From: Salinisphaera hydrothermalis | GTDB lineage: Bacteria > Pseudomonadota > Gammaproteobacteria > Nevskiales > Salinisphaeraceae | Strand: one strand, 5' to 3' | Assembly: GCF_040361195.1 (NCBI RefSeq) | Contig: NZ_APNE01000016.1 | Length of the DNA stretch: 64,000 nucleotides | Shown here: one piece after another, positions 1 to 7,769 of the stretch | Numbering within the stretch: position 1 is the stretch's first letter | Layout of the letters: the number at the start of each line of letters is the position of its first letter | Notes under the pieces: model-generated | Told to the model about the DNA's origin: nothing | Databases searched by the model: none | Seen by the model: only the letters and a program-made list of their open reading frames with translations | Translations under genes and position numbers: made by a program

Positions 1-210
1 TCATGACGCCTGGCCGGCGCAATGGTTGCAGCAATAGGTTCGGTCGCCCAGATCGACGCCGTGACCGATCACCTTGCAATGACAGCTCGGGCAGACCGGC
101 GCCATCTGCTGTATGGCGCACTGAAAGCTGTCGAAGGTATAGGTCTTGCCGTCCTGGGTGAGCTCGAACGCCCCGTCGTACTCGTTACCGCAGCAATCGC
201 ATTCAGCCAT
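1..210 (-). CDS. Cys-rich zinc-binding-type mini-protein (unknown function)
   Basis: Complete 69-residue reading frame with ten cysteines (C4, C6, C7, C31, C40, C43, C45, C60, C61, C64) plus H44, H50 and H63. The cysteines fall into CxCC, CPSCHC and CCxxC clusters, which suggests one or two zinc ribbons or a metallothionein-like metal site in a cytoplasmic protein; there is no signal peptide. It lies just downstream of the zinc alcohol dehydrogenase on the same strand (38 bases between stop and start), so co-transcription is likely and a role in metal or redox handling for that enzyme is possible. I do not recognise a named family with certainty, and the role is inference from cysteine spacing and context. 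Confidence 0.75.
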   Translation of the reverse strand: MAECDCCGNEYDGAFELTQDGKTYTFDSFQCAIQQMAPVCPSCHCKVIGHGVDLGDRTYCCNHCAGQAS

Positions 211-248
211 GATGTGCTCCTTGGTGGTTCATTCTCGGATGGGGGCGA

Positions 249-1415
249 TCAGTCCGGTGTCATGACGACCTTCACACAGCCGTCTTCCTTCGCGTTGAAC
301 TGGGCATAGGCATCGGCGGCCTGCGACAGGCCGTAGCGATGCGTGATGATGAACGACGGGTCGATCAGACCCTGCTCGATCGTGTTGAGCAGCGCCGGCA
401 TGTAGGCGTGCATATGCGTCTGCCCGCTTTTCACCGATAGCGACTTGTTCATCAATGCATTGAGCGCAAAGCCGTTGACCGGGCTGGTATAAACGCCGGG
501 GAGCGACAGACGGCCGCCCTTGCGGCAGCTTTTGATCATTTCGTTGATCGCTTCCGGGTGATTGGACTCCCCGGAGTCCGGATCGCGCCGCACCGCTTCC
601 GGGTCGCCGGCGCCGTGCGCTTCGGCGCCCACGCCATCGATGCAGCAATCCGGACCGCGGCCCCGGGTCATCTCCTGCAGGCGTTCGTAGACATCTTCTT
701 TTTCAAAGTTGATGGTCTCGGCCCCGGCTTTCTCCTCGGCCATCGCCAGGCGCTCGGGTATGCGGTCGATCGCAATCACACGGCCGGCGCCCATCATCCA
801 CGCGCTGCGGATAGCGAACAGCGAGACCGGGCCGCAGCCCCAGATCGCGACCGTGTCGCCCGGACGCATGTCGCAATTATCGACGGCCATCCAACCGGTG
901 GGGTAGATGTCCGACAGGAACAGCAGCTGCTCGTCCGAGTAATCGGATTCGACCTTCAGAGGCCCGACGTCGGCATAGGGCACGCGGACGTATTCGGCCT
1001 GCCCGCCGGCGATGCCGCCGAGCAAATGCGAATAGCCGAACAGCGCCGAGGGTGAATGGCCCATGGCTTCGGCCGCCTGATCGGCCTTGGGGTTGGAGTG
1101 GTCGCACAGCGAATACAGCCGCTCGTTGCAGAAGAAGCAGTCGCCGCAGGCAATGGTGAACGGCACGACCACGCGATCGCCGACGGCGAGATTGTCGATC
1201 GCCGCGCCGGTATCGACCACTTCGCCCATGAACTCGTGGCCCAGCACGTCGCCGGCGCGCATGCCGGGCATGAGGCCGTTGTACAGATGCAGATCCGAGC
1301 CGCAGATCGCCGTGGCGCTCACCTTGATGATGGCGTCCCGTGGATCCTCGATCGCGGGGTCTTCGATCTGGTCGACGCGGACGTCGTGGGTACCGTGCCA
1401 GCGCAGTGCACGCAT
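249..1415 (-). CDS. Zinc-dependent alcohol dehydrogenase (formaldehyde-dehydrogenase-like MDR)
   Basis: 388-residue medium-chain dehydrogenase/reductase that oxidises an alcohol or aldehyde adduct with NAD(P). The catalytic zinc ligands are visible as C38 (in CGSDLH) and H60-E61 (in GHEF). The structural zinc site is the four-cysteine lobe C90, C93, C96, C104. The nucleotide site is the IWGCGPVS stretch. The overall pattern is that of the glutathione-independent, FDH-like branch of the family. A short insert rich in D, P and E follows the GVGAEAHG segment. The gene precedes the Cys-rich mini-protein on the same strand. Other stress-associated families nearby suggest aldehyde detoxification, but the substrate cannot be read from the sequence. 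Confidence 0.9.
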   Translation of the reverse strand: MRALRWHGTHDVRVDQIEDPAIEDPRDAIIKVSATAICGSDLHLYNGLMPGMRAGDVLGHEFMGEVVDTGAAIDNLAVGDRVVVPFTIACGDCFFCNERLYSLCDHSNPKADQAAEAMGHSPSALFGYSHLLGGIAGGQAEYVRVPYADVGPLKVESDYSDEQLLFLSDIYPTGWMAVDNCDMRPGDTVAIWGCGPVSLFAIRSAWMMGAGRVIAIDRIPERLAMAEEKAGAETINFEKEDVYERLQEMTRGRGPDCCIDGVGAEAHGAGDPEAVRRDPDSGESNHPEAINEMIKSCRKGGRLSLPGVYTSPVNGFALNALMNKSLSVKSGQTHMHAYMPALLNTIEQGLIDPSFIITHRYGLSQAADAYAQFNAKEDGCVKVVMTPD

Positions 1416-1668
1416 GATGTGACTCCAGCAGAAACGAATGATGCAGCCAGCATCCGCCCGATCAGGAAAGGCTGACCATAGGGCAGGCCGACGGGGCCGC
1501 TACGGGATATCACGAGGGGGCGCGTCGTGGTGCGTGCGGCGCGGATCATCGCGGCGGCCGGAGCTGATCGGCCCGAAGGTTCTATGTGCTTTCCCGGATC
1601 AATTCGATCGCCGACCTGCGCGACCATGGCGGCAAACGCGAATCTGCGACCCGCGAGGTACAGAGATC

Positions 1669-2940
1669 ATGAGTTCAACTTCGACCCGTGTGGTGATCGC
1701 CGGCGGCGGCGCCGGCGGCCTCGAGCTGGCCGTGCGGCTGGCCGGTCAACCCGGTATCGGGGTTTTTCTGGTCGACCAGTCGCCCACCCACATCTGGAAA
1801 CCCCGGCTACACGAGATGGCGGCCGGCGCCCGACGCGGCATGGTCGACGAGATGGAATATGCCGGTCTGGCCGAGCGTTGGGGCTTCGTATTCGTGCAGG
1901 GTAGTCTGCGCGATATCGCGCCGGATGCGCGTCGCATCGAGCTCGATGCCATGGAAGACGGTGAGGGCCATCGGGTCGTGGGTGAGCGCGAGCTGGAGTA
2001 CGACGTCCTCGTACTGGCCATCGGCGGTGTAACGCCGGATCTGGGCGTCGACGGGGTAACCGAGCATGCGTTCATGCTGGATCGCGCCGAAGATGCGGAG
2101 GCGTTGTTCAGCCGGCTGTCCCTCGCCGCGCTCGATGCCACGGTCGGCGAGTGCCGGGACGCCATGGATACCGTGATCGTGGGAACCGGCCTGACCGGGG
2201 TCGAGCTGGCGGCCTATCTTGCGACGGATGCGCAACCCGCTGCGTTGGCGCCGCGCGACGCCCGGCCGCGTCTACGCGTCACTCTCGTGGAAGCCGTCGA
2301 TGAATTCATGCCATCGATGGGCGAAACCGAGCGTCGCGCCGTGCGCGAACGGCTGGAGGATGTCGGGGTGACCATTCGCACCGGCTGTCAAATCAGCCGC
2401 GTCGCGGCCGATCATGTCGAAACCGACGAGGGTACGCGGCTCGACTCCCGGCTCACGGTTTGGGCGACCGGGCGCGTCGGACCGCCGATCGTCGACGAAA
2501 TCGATGCGTTACAAGCCAACGACAAGCGTCAGTGGCGGGTTCGCAAGACGCTACAGAGCGTCGACCGCCGGGATATTTTCGCGCTCGGCGATTGCGCTGC
2601 GGTGGAAGGATCGGAGGCGCCACCGACGGCACAAGCCGCGAGCGAACAGGCCAACCACCTGGCGCGTGAGCTGCCGCGTTATTGCGCGGGTCAAGCGCCG
2701 CGCGCCTTCGAATATCGGCACAAGGGCACGCTGATGTCGTTGGGCGCCGCGGGCGCCGTCGGACGTCTGCGCAGCGGGTTGGGACACGATCTGCAAATCC
2801 GCGGTCGGGTGGCAGCGGCAGCCTATCGTGGACTGGAGCGCCAGCATGAGATGGTGGTGCTCGGACGGGTGCGGGGCAGCGCCCGTATGTTCAAGGAATT
2901 GTTCTCGCCTCAGCGCGGGCCGCGGGTGAAAGTGCACTAA
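1669..2940 (+). CDS. NAD(P)/FAD-dependent oxidoreductase, type II NADH dehydrogenase-like
   Basis: 423-residue flavoprotein of the NDH-2 family, which passes electrons from NADH to quinone without pumping protons. The N-terminal dinucleotide-binding motif GGGAGG (residues 12-17), the NDH-2 hallmark around WKPRLHEMAAG, a second Rossmann motif VGTGLTGVE and the C-terminal FAD contact ALGDCAAV are all visible. The reading frame is open further upstream to 1438, but homology begins only at the ATG at 1669, so that start is chosen. The enzyme is divergent from the alcohol dehydrogenase and is followed by a single-domain response regulator. The family assignment is firm; the physiological electron acceptor is inferred. 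Confidence 0.85.
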   Translation: MSSTSTRVVIAGGGAGGLELAVRLAGQPGIGVFLVDQSPTHIWKPRLHEMAAGARRGMVDEMEYAGLAERWGFVFVQGSLRDIAPDARRIELDAMEDGEGHRVVGERELEYDVLVLAIGGVTPDLGVDGVTEHAFMLDRAEDAEALFSRLSLAALDATVGECRDAMDTVIVGTGLTGVELAAYLATDAQPAALAPRDARPRLRVTLVEAVDEFMPSMGETERRAVRERLEDVGVTIRTGCQISRVAADHVETDEGTRLDSRLTVWATGRVGPPIVDEIDALQANDKRQWRVRKTLQSVDRRDIFALGDCAAVEGSEAPPTAQAASEQANHLARELPRYCAGQAPRAFEYRHKGTLMSLGAAGAVGRLRSGLGHDLQIRGRVAAAAYRGLERQHEMVVLGRVRGSARMFKELFSPQRGPRVKVH

Positions 2941-3007
2941 TGTGTCATGGTGCATCGAAACTCACGCCTCGCGCGTAAGTTATATCAGTTCCCTTCGAGC
3001 CATAGCC

Positions 3008-3391
3008 ATGCGGGATACCGTTCGACAATACCGAGTCGCGGTGATCGATGATGACGCCGGTTTTGCCATGTCGATGGCCGCGTTATTGGGCAGCGACGGT
3101 TTTGATGTGCGGCTTTTCGATTCGGCGGAATCGTTCATCGCCGCGGATGAAACGCCACGTTTTCGTTGTCTTCTGGTCGACTGGCTATTACCCGGTATGA
3201 GCGGTGCCACGCTTTGTGAGCGAGTCGCCGCCCTCGATCGTCCGCCGGCTCTCATCCTGATGAGCGGCACCCAGTTCGTGGACGATCGCTTGCCACGACA
3301 GCTCGCCCCGGACGTTGAATTTGTTCAGAAACCATTTGATCCGGAATGGCTGCTGGACGAGCTGGCCACGATTTGTAATCGGCCGCAGTAG
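3008..3391 (+). CDS. Single-domain response regulator (CheY-like receiver)
   Basis: 127-residue receiver domain with no output domain. The acidic pocket D14-D15-D16, phospho-acceptor D58 (in LLVDWLLPGMSG), the switch serine S86 (in LMSGT) and the conserved K108 (in VQKPFD) are all present, so it should be phosphorylatable. Such stand-alone receivers act as phosphate sinks, relays or protein-interaction switches. No histidine kinase is encoded nearby, so the partner is unknown. The frame is open from 2942, but the ATG at 3008 fits the domain start. It lies 67 bases after the NDH-2-like gene and may share its transcript. Confidence 0.85.
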   Translation: MRDTVRQYRVAVIDDDAGFAMSMAALLGSDGFDVRLFDSAESFIAADETPRFRCLLVDWLLPGMSGATLCERVAALDRPPALILMSGTQFVDDRLPRQLAPDVEFVQKPFDPEWLLDELATICNRPQ

Positions 3392-3520
3392 ACCGGGTCT
3401 ACATCGTAACCGCGGGGCGGGCATCGCCGAGCGGACGCAGCGGAGCGCTGAATAGAAGAGCCGGCGCGCGATGGCGTCTCGTACGAGTTGCTGCGGCCCG
3501 CCGGGCTGTCCCTAGCGTTT

Positions 3521-3907
3521 CTAGTCGCGAAACAGCCGATCGAGTTCCGAGGGCAGCCGATCGCGCAGTAACTGCACCCGCGATTCGTCGAGCATGTGAG
3601 CGAGCGTGATTGCGACCGCATAGGTCAGCGAATCGGCCTGCTCCGGCGGCAGTTCGGTACGCGTGCGGACCTTGTCGAGAAACACGCCGATCTTGACCGA
3701 TTCACCGGTGGTGTCGGCTCGACGCGAACCGGAGCGCAATGCGCCGGCTGCGTCGTCCGGCAGCCCCGAGGCCACCCGATCGCCGGTCTCGGTACTCAGA
3801 TGCTCGCCCAGCGCATCCAGCGTAATCAGCGTGCATTGCGCCACGCGCTGGGCGTCGAGGTCGGGGCAGCTGTTGTGAACGGCTGCGGTCAGGGTTTCGG
3901 TCTGCAT
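3521..3907 (-). CDS. DUF2267 domain protein
   Basis: 128-residue, mostly helical soluble protein. The repeated pattern LDALGEHLSTETGDRVASGLP is typical of DUF2267, a family built of short helical repeats often found among stress and membrane-associated accessory genes. No catalytic residues are recognisable and there is no signal peptide. Convergent with the upstream receiver gene. In this window it belongs to a patch with DUF1264, an SDR of the YghA type and YciF. The function of the family is not established. Confidence 0.75.
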   Translation of the reverse strand: MQTETLTAAVHNSCPDLDAQRVAQCTLITLDALGEHLSTETGDRVASGLPDDAAGALRSGSRRADTTGESVKIGVFLDKVRTRTELPPEQADSLTYAVAITLAHMLDESRVQLLRDRLPSELDRLFRD

Positions 3908-3947
3908 TACAACGGCTCGATCAGAACACGCAACATCAACAGGGGCT

Positions 3948-3968
3948 AGCTTCGGGTAGCCCGAAGCT
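3948..3968. other. Perfect 9-bp hairpin in intergenic region
   Basis: AGCTTCGGG and CCCGAAGCT flank a three-base loop in the 225-base gap between the divergent DUF2267 and DUF1264 genes. No T-tract follows on either strand, so it is not an obvious terminator; an operator or mRNA leader structure is possible. Confidence 0.4.
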
Positions 3969-4132
3969 GCTGAAAATTCGGGTATTTACCTATCTCGGGA
4001 CAACGCCCCCGAGTGAGTGTGCCATGTCGGGGTTTACCCGGACAGACGGGGCGCCGGGAAGCCAACCACACTCGGCAGACGTATCACCGGCCGGCCGATT
4101 GATGGGCCGCGCCCGCAAACGGAGGTAGTGCC

Positions 4133-4960
4133 ATGTCCCGGTTCGATCCGTCTCGATTCGATCTTCAGCCGCGCTCGCGCCGTTCGCTGCCCACCGGCGC
4201 CGCCGAAGGCGCATTGGGCTTTGCCGCCGGCTTGGCGGTCGCGGGCGGTTTCTGGCTCGGACGGCGCCTGAGCCGTGCGGTGCCCAGCGGCCGCGGCCAC
4301 CCGCCCAAGCATCAGGCGCTGGATACGGCCGCCGCCCTGGCGCAGCGCAAGATTCCGCTGGAATCGATGAACACCTATCTCAACGGTTTTCATATGTATG
4401 CCGACGATATGGGTCGCCAGGTCGAGGCCAGTCATTTCTGCATGCATCTCGCGCCGGATCTGCATCAGTGCGTGATCTTCGATTCGAACGCCGCCGACGC
4501 GCGCTTGATCGGTATCGAATACATCATCAGCGCCGAACGCTATGCCCGGCTGCCGGACGATGAAAAGCGGCTCTGGCACAGCCATCACTACGAGATCAAA
4601 TCCGGCCAGCTGGTCGCGCCCGGAATCCCCGAAATGGCCGAACACGCGTATTTCGAGGATCTGGTGACCACCTACGGCAAGACGTTTCATACCTGGCAGG
4701 TCGATCGCGACGATTTTCCGTATGGCGTGCCGCAGCTGATGATGGCCTTCACCGAGGACGGACAGATCGATCGCGGGAAATTGGCCGAGCGCGATCGTCG
4801 CCTGGGTGTGGATTCGGACAAGCGCCGCGCGAACCGGGCGGATATTCCCATGCCGCACGTCCATCCGCAGGCCAACTGCTGGCAAAGCGGACAGAGCGTG
4901 CAGACGACACTGCACAGCTGTGCGTTTCATCGCACCGACGACACCAGCCAACACGATTAG
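4133..4960 (+). CDS. DUF1264 (oil-body-associated-protein-like) protein with N-terminal membrane segment
   Basis: 275 residues. After a basic N terminus there is a glycine/alanine-rich hydrophobic stretch at about residues 22-42 that could be a membrane anchor or signal. The rest matches the DUF1264 family: the SMNTYLNGFHMYADDM start, a His-rich core with HSHHYEIKSGQL, and the FHTWQVDRDDFPYGVPQLM block. Plant members associate with oil bodies; the bacterial role is unknown. A good SD (GGAGG) sits before the ATG at 4133. The stop TAG at 4958 reads into GGCCTGTT, a sequence resembling the end of the small repeat family seen elsewhere in this window. The SDR gene follows 47 bases later. Confidence 0.75.
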   Translation: MSRFDPSRFDLQPRSRRSLPTGAAEGALGFAAGLAVAGGFWLGRRLSRAVPSGRGHPPKHQALDTAAALAQRKIPLESMNTYLNGFHMYADDMGRQVEASHFCMHLAPDLHQCVIFDSNAADARLIGIEYIISAERYARLPDDEKRLWHSHHYEIKSGQLVAPGIPEMAEHAYFEDLVTTYGKTFHTWQVDRDDFPYGVPQLMMAFTEDGQIDRGKLAERDRRLGVDSDKRRANRADIPMPHVHPQANCWQSGQSVQTTLHSCAFHRTDDTSQHD

Positions 4961-5007
4961 GGCCTGTTGCATTCGTCGATCAATTTTCTTCTTCGAGAGC
5001 CAATGCC

Positions 5008-5862
5008 ATGAGCGACAAGCATTTTCCCGAACAGAGCCAGTCCGAACAGCCGGGTGACGAACACGCCATGCAGCCCGAGCCGGAGTTTATCCGCAGCGAT
5101 TACCGTCCGGCCGGCAAACTCGAAGGCAAGCGAGCGGTCATCACCGGTGGGGATTCCGGTATTGGCCGGGCCGTCGCCGTGCATTTCGCTGCCGAGGGTG
5201 CACGGGTGCTGATCGTCTATCTCGACGAGCATGCCGATGCCGACGAGACCGTACGACTGGTCGAACAATACGGCGGCCGCTGCGAGAAGATGGCCGGCGA
5301 TGTCGGCGATTCGAGTTTCTGCGAAGAGGTCATCGAGCGCGCCAGCGATCTATGGGGCGGTCTCGATATTCTGGTTAACAACGCGGCCGAGCAGTACGAC
5401 TGGCGGGACATTACCCGGATCAGCGATCAGCAGCTGCATCGCACGTTCGCAACTAATATCTTCAGCCATTTCTATATGAGTCGCGCGGCACGTCCTTACC
5501 TGGGCGAGGGCGACGTGATCATCGCCACGTCCTCGGTCAATGCGTTCAAGGGCAACGACACGCTGATCGACTACTCGGCCACCAAGGGCGCCATTCAGGG
5601 CCTGGTGCGCTCGCTTGCTCAGGACCTGGTCGACGACGGCATCCGTGTGAACGCGGTCGCACCCGGGCCGGTCTGGACGCCGCTGATTCCGGCCAGCTTC
5701 GATGCCGAAAAGACGGCGCACTTCGGCGGCCAGGTGCCGATGGACCGGGCCGCACAGCCCAGCGAGATCGCACCGGCCTATGTCTATCTCGCCTGCAACG
5801 AATCGTCGTACATGACGGGGCAGACGCTGCACCTCAACGGCGGGGTGATCCTCAATACCTAG
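5008..5862 (+). CDS. SDR family oxidoreductase (YghA / general-stress type)
   Basis: 284-residue short-chain dehydrogenase of the branch with a 40-residue N-terminal extension (YghA, YhdF, GSP39). It shows the cofactor motif GGDSGIGRA, the NNAAEQ motif, the catalytic Ser in ATSSVNAF and YSATK with the catalytic Tyr and Lys, and ends in the usual LHLNGG tail. It should reduce carbonyl substrates with NAD(P)H; the substrate is unknown. Related enzymes are induced by stress. It follows the DUF1264 gene closely and ends against a terminator hairpin shared with yciF on the opposite strand. Confidence 0.88.
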   Translation: MSDKHFPEQSQSEQPGDEHAMQPEPEFIRSDYRPAGKLEGKRAVITGGDSGIGRAVAVHFAAEGARVLIVYLDEHADADETVRLVEQYGGRCEKMAGDVGDSSFCEEVIERASDLWGGLDILVNNAAEQYDWRDITRISDQQLHRTFATNIFSHFYMSRAARPYLGEGDVIIATSSVNAFKGNDTLIDYSATKGAIQGLVRSLAQDLVDDGIRVNAVAPGPVWTPLIPASFDAEKTAHFGGQVPMDRAAQPSEIAPAYVYLACNESSYMTGQTLHLNGGVILNT

Positions 5863-5878
5863 ACCCGGCGCCGTCATG

Positions 5879-5913
5879 AAAAAGAGCCGGCCGAACGAGC
5901 AGTCGGCCGGCTC
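5879..5913 (-). terminator. Rho-independent terminator of yciF
   Basis: An 11-bp perfect stem (GAGCCGGCCGA at 5884-5894, TCGGCCGGCTC at 5903-5913) is followed on the minus strand by five T residues. It lies between the convergent SDR and yciF genes. Confidence 0.8.
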
Positions 5914-5918
5914 CGGCG

Positions 5919-6413
5919 TCAGTCGCCGCGGGCCTGCCCGTTGATGATTTCCTTGGCCAGTTCGTTGAGCTTCGAATCGGCGTGGCGCTCTTCGTCGAGT
6001 GTCTGCTGTAGCTGGTTGAAGTCCTCGCCGCGCCCGAGCATTTCGGCATAGGTGCACAGCGTGCCATAGGCCGCGATTTCCAGATGCTCGATCTGTTGCG
6101 CGACCGCCACCATGGCGGCTTCCTTGACCTCGATCGACGCGTTGGAGCCGATCGTGTCTTCGCCTTCGGCGATCAGGCCGGCGATACCGCGGGCCTCGGC
6201 GTCGCCCAGGTCCGCGTTCACGCCGTTGAGCAGATCCTCGAGGCGTTTGACGTGATCGGCGGTTTCATCGCGGTGATCCTGAAACGCCTGTTGCAGACCG
6301 GCGTTTTCGGTTGTTTCGATCATGCCCGGCAGGGCATCGAGAATCTTTTTCTCGCCGGTGTACATCTTTTGCAACGACGCAACATAGAGATCCTTGAGAG
6401 TGGTGGATGGCAT
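5919..6413 (-). CDS. yciF: Ferritin-like DUF892 protein YciF
   Basis: 164-residue four-helix protein of the YciE/YciF (DUF892) family. Recognisable blocks are the LKDLYVASLQKMYTGEKKIL start, the HRDETADHVKRLE segment and the QQIEHLEIAAYGTL core, carrying Glu and His residues of a ferritin-like di-iron fold. The family is linked to osmotic and oxidative stress. The frame continues upstream to 6857, but the homology begins at the ATG at 6413. The gene is convergent with the SDR and has its own terminator; it is divergent from the membrane protein at 6666. Confidence 0.85.
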   Translation of the reverse strand: MPSTTLKDLYVASLQKMYTGEKKILDALPGMIETTENAGLQQAFQDHRDETADHVKRLEDLLNGVNADLGDAEARGIAGLIAEGEDTIGSNASIEVKEAAMVAVAQQIEHLEIAAYGTLCTYAEMLGRGEDFNQLQQTLDEERHADSKLNELAKEIINGQARGD

Positions 6414-6665
6414 GGGCGTCTTCTCCGGATGGCATGTTCGGATGAGCGGCCATGCTTTCAGCCCTGTGGCAGCCACGACATGCGGGCGATCCTGTAGGTG
6501 ATCCGGGCCCCGTTCGTCTCGATATTCACGGGTATGGACGCGGCGTAACGATCCGCGCTGCGGCCTCAATACGGGATGTTCCCAGGCGATCTGCCGTTTT
6601 GAACCGATGGTGCCGCCATAGATCGAGCCCCATGCTCTGTCGCCCGCAAACACAGGAGCGAAATC

Positions 6666-7337
6666 ATGTGGGAGTTTTTTACGGCCAACGCCAAGGCGCT
6701 GTCCGTAGTCGCCAGTTTCGGCACGATGGTGGTGTGGGTGTTTTATGCCCACCTGCTGTACCAGGCGTTCAAGCGGCAGCGCCAGGCCCGGATTCTGATC
6801 AATCAGGGTTGGGGCGAACAGATCAATTCGGTGGCGATCGTCAGCAACATGAGCCACGAGCCGGTTTACATTCAGTGCGTGGTGCTCAGCCTGAAGTTGG
6901 AGGACGGGCGCAAATTTCGCGATTCGGTCACCGATTTTGATGACGCTGAACCCTGGAATGCCAAAAACGATCCACAGGAAATCACCCGCCAGGGGCCGTT
7001 GAACACCGGCTCGTACATGAATCTGGGCACGTTCCAGACGTTGTTGCGCCAGTCAGGCCAGCAGCACGACCTGATCGACGGCGACGAAAACCCGGTCAAG
7101 CGCATGGGTGTGCGCAACTTCAAATTGACCGTGATCTGTAATTACGGGCCGTCCGGCGAAGCGATCGGCGTGCAACGCAAGTTCGTGGTCCACGGCGAGA
7201 ACAGCGACCGGCTCCGGCCGGATTCGATCTACAGCCGCCGGCTGACCAATCGCCGTGCGCGTCGCAAAATGGAGCGCTGGCTGAGCGAGCAGGTTCAGAA
7301 CGCCGCCCGCGGTGAGGCCGGACAGCCGAGCCGCTGA
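6666..7337 (+). CDS. Hypothetical N-terminally membrane-anchored protein
   Basis: 223 residues. A single hydrophobic helix lies at about residues 10-32, followed by basic residues (KRQRQAR), which predicts a cytoplasmic C-terminal domain. That domain is a mixed alpha/beta segment with beta-rich stretches such as EPVYIQCVVLSLKLEDG and MGVRNFKLTVICNYGPSGE, and a very basic tail (RRLTNRRARRKMERW). I do not recognise the family. A good SD (AGGAGCG) precedes the ATG. Codon use looks like that of the neighbours, so it is probably real. It is bounded downstream by a repeat element. Confidence 0.7.
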   Translation: MWEFFTANAKALSVVASFGTMVVWVFYAHLLYQAFKRQRQARILINQGWGEQINSVAIVSNMSHEPVYIQCVVLSLKLEDGRKFRDSVTDFDDAEPWNAKNDPQEITRQGPLNTGSYMNLGTFQTLLRQSGQQHDLIDGDENPVKRMGVRNFKLTVICNYGPSGEAIGVQRKFVVHGENSDRLRPDSIYSRRLTNRRARRKMERWLSEQVQNAARGEAGQPSR

Positions 7338-7424
7338 GCGAACGTAGCGTAGTCGTTCTGCGCGAGAGAGCGACAACGCTGTATTGCCGTCGTGTCGTTA
7401 ATTGTTGGGCGCTTGTCCCCTCGG

Positions 7425-7575
7425 GTTGGGCCGCCCAAAAAAAATTAACCAGGGGCGCCCGGCGGCGTTGCGAGTCTGGGTCGTGGCACGCCCAGAGCCG
7501 GCGACTCGCGCCTTGCTGGACACGATTTGCGGACGCCAACGCGGGCCCGCACGAAACCTCAACACACCCTAGTGG
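7425..7575. repeat. MITE-like repeat, copy A
   Basis: Within the 430-base gap between the membrane protein and glcD. It aligns along about 150 bases with the element near 43.78-43.93 kb: shared blocks include a short run of As, then CAGGGGCGC, then GGGTCGTGGCACG, then CGCCAACGCGG and finally ACCTCAACA-ACCCTAGTGG. The right end reads CCC-TA, matching the TA-GGGYCTGTT end seen on the other copies. No open frame with coding character. The left end is not resolved. Confidence 0.65.
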
Positions 7576-7769
7576 GGTGAATGCCGACGCGCCACTGCCC
7601 CTGGCTAAGTCAAGCGAGGCTTGTCCCGGCCTCCTCGCGGACGATCCGGCCAGCGCTTGACCCGCTTCATGCCGGGCGTATAGTCGAAAAACAAAGACCC
7701 GGCGGTTATCGCCGCCCGCGGTACAAAGGCCCACCGTCGAACGGCGGATAACGGTCAATGGAGGAGATC

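Noticed and set aside
3908..4132. Possible riboswitch or structured leader before the DUF1264 gene
   Set aside because: Only one short perfect hairpin is clear; the remaining sequence does not match a riboswitch core that I can recognise.
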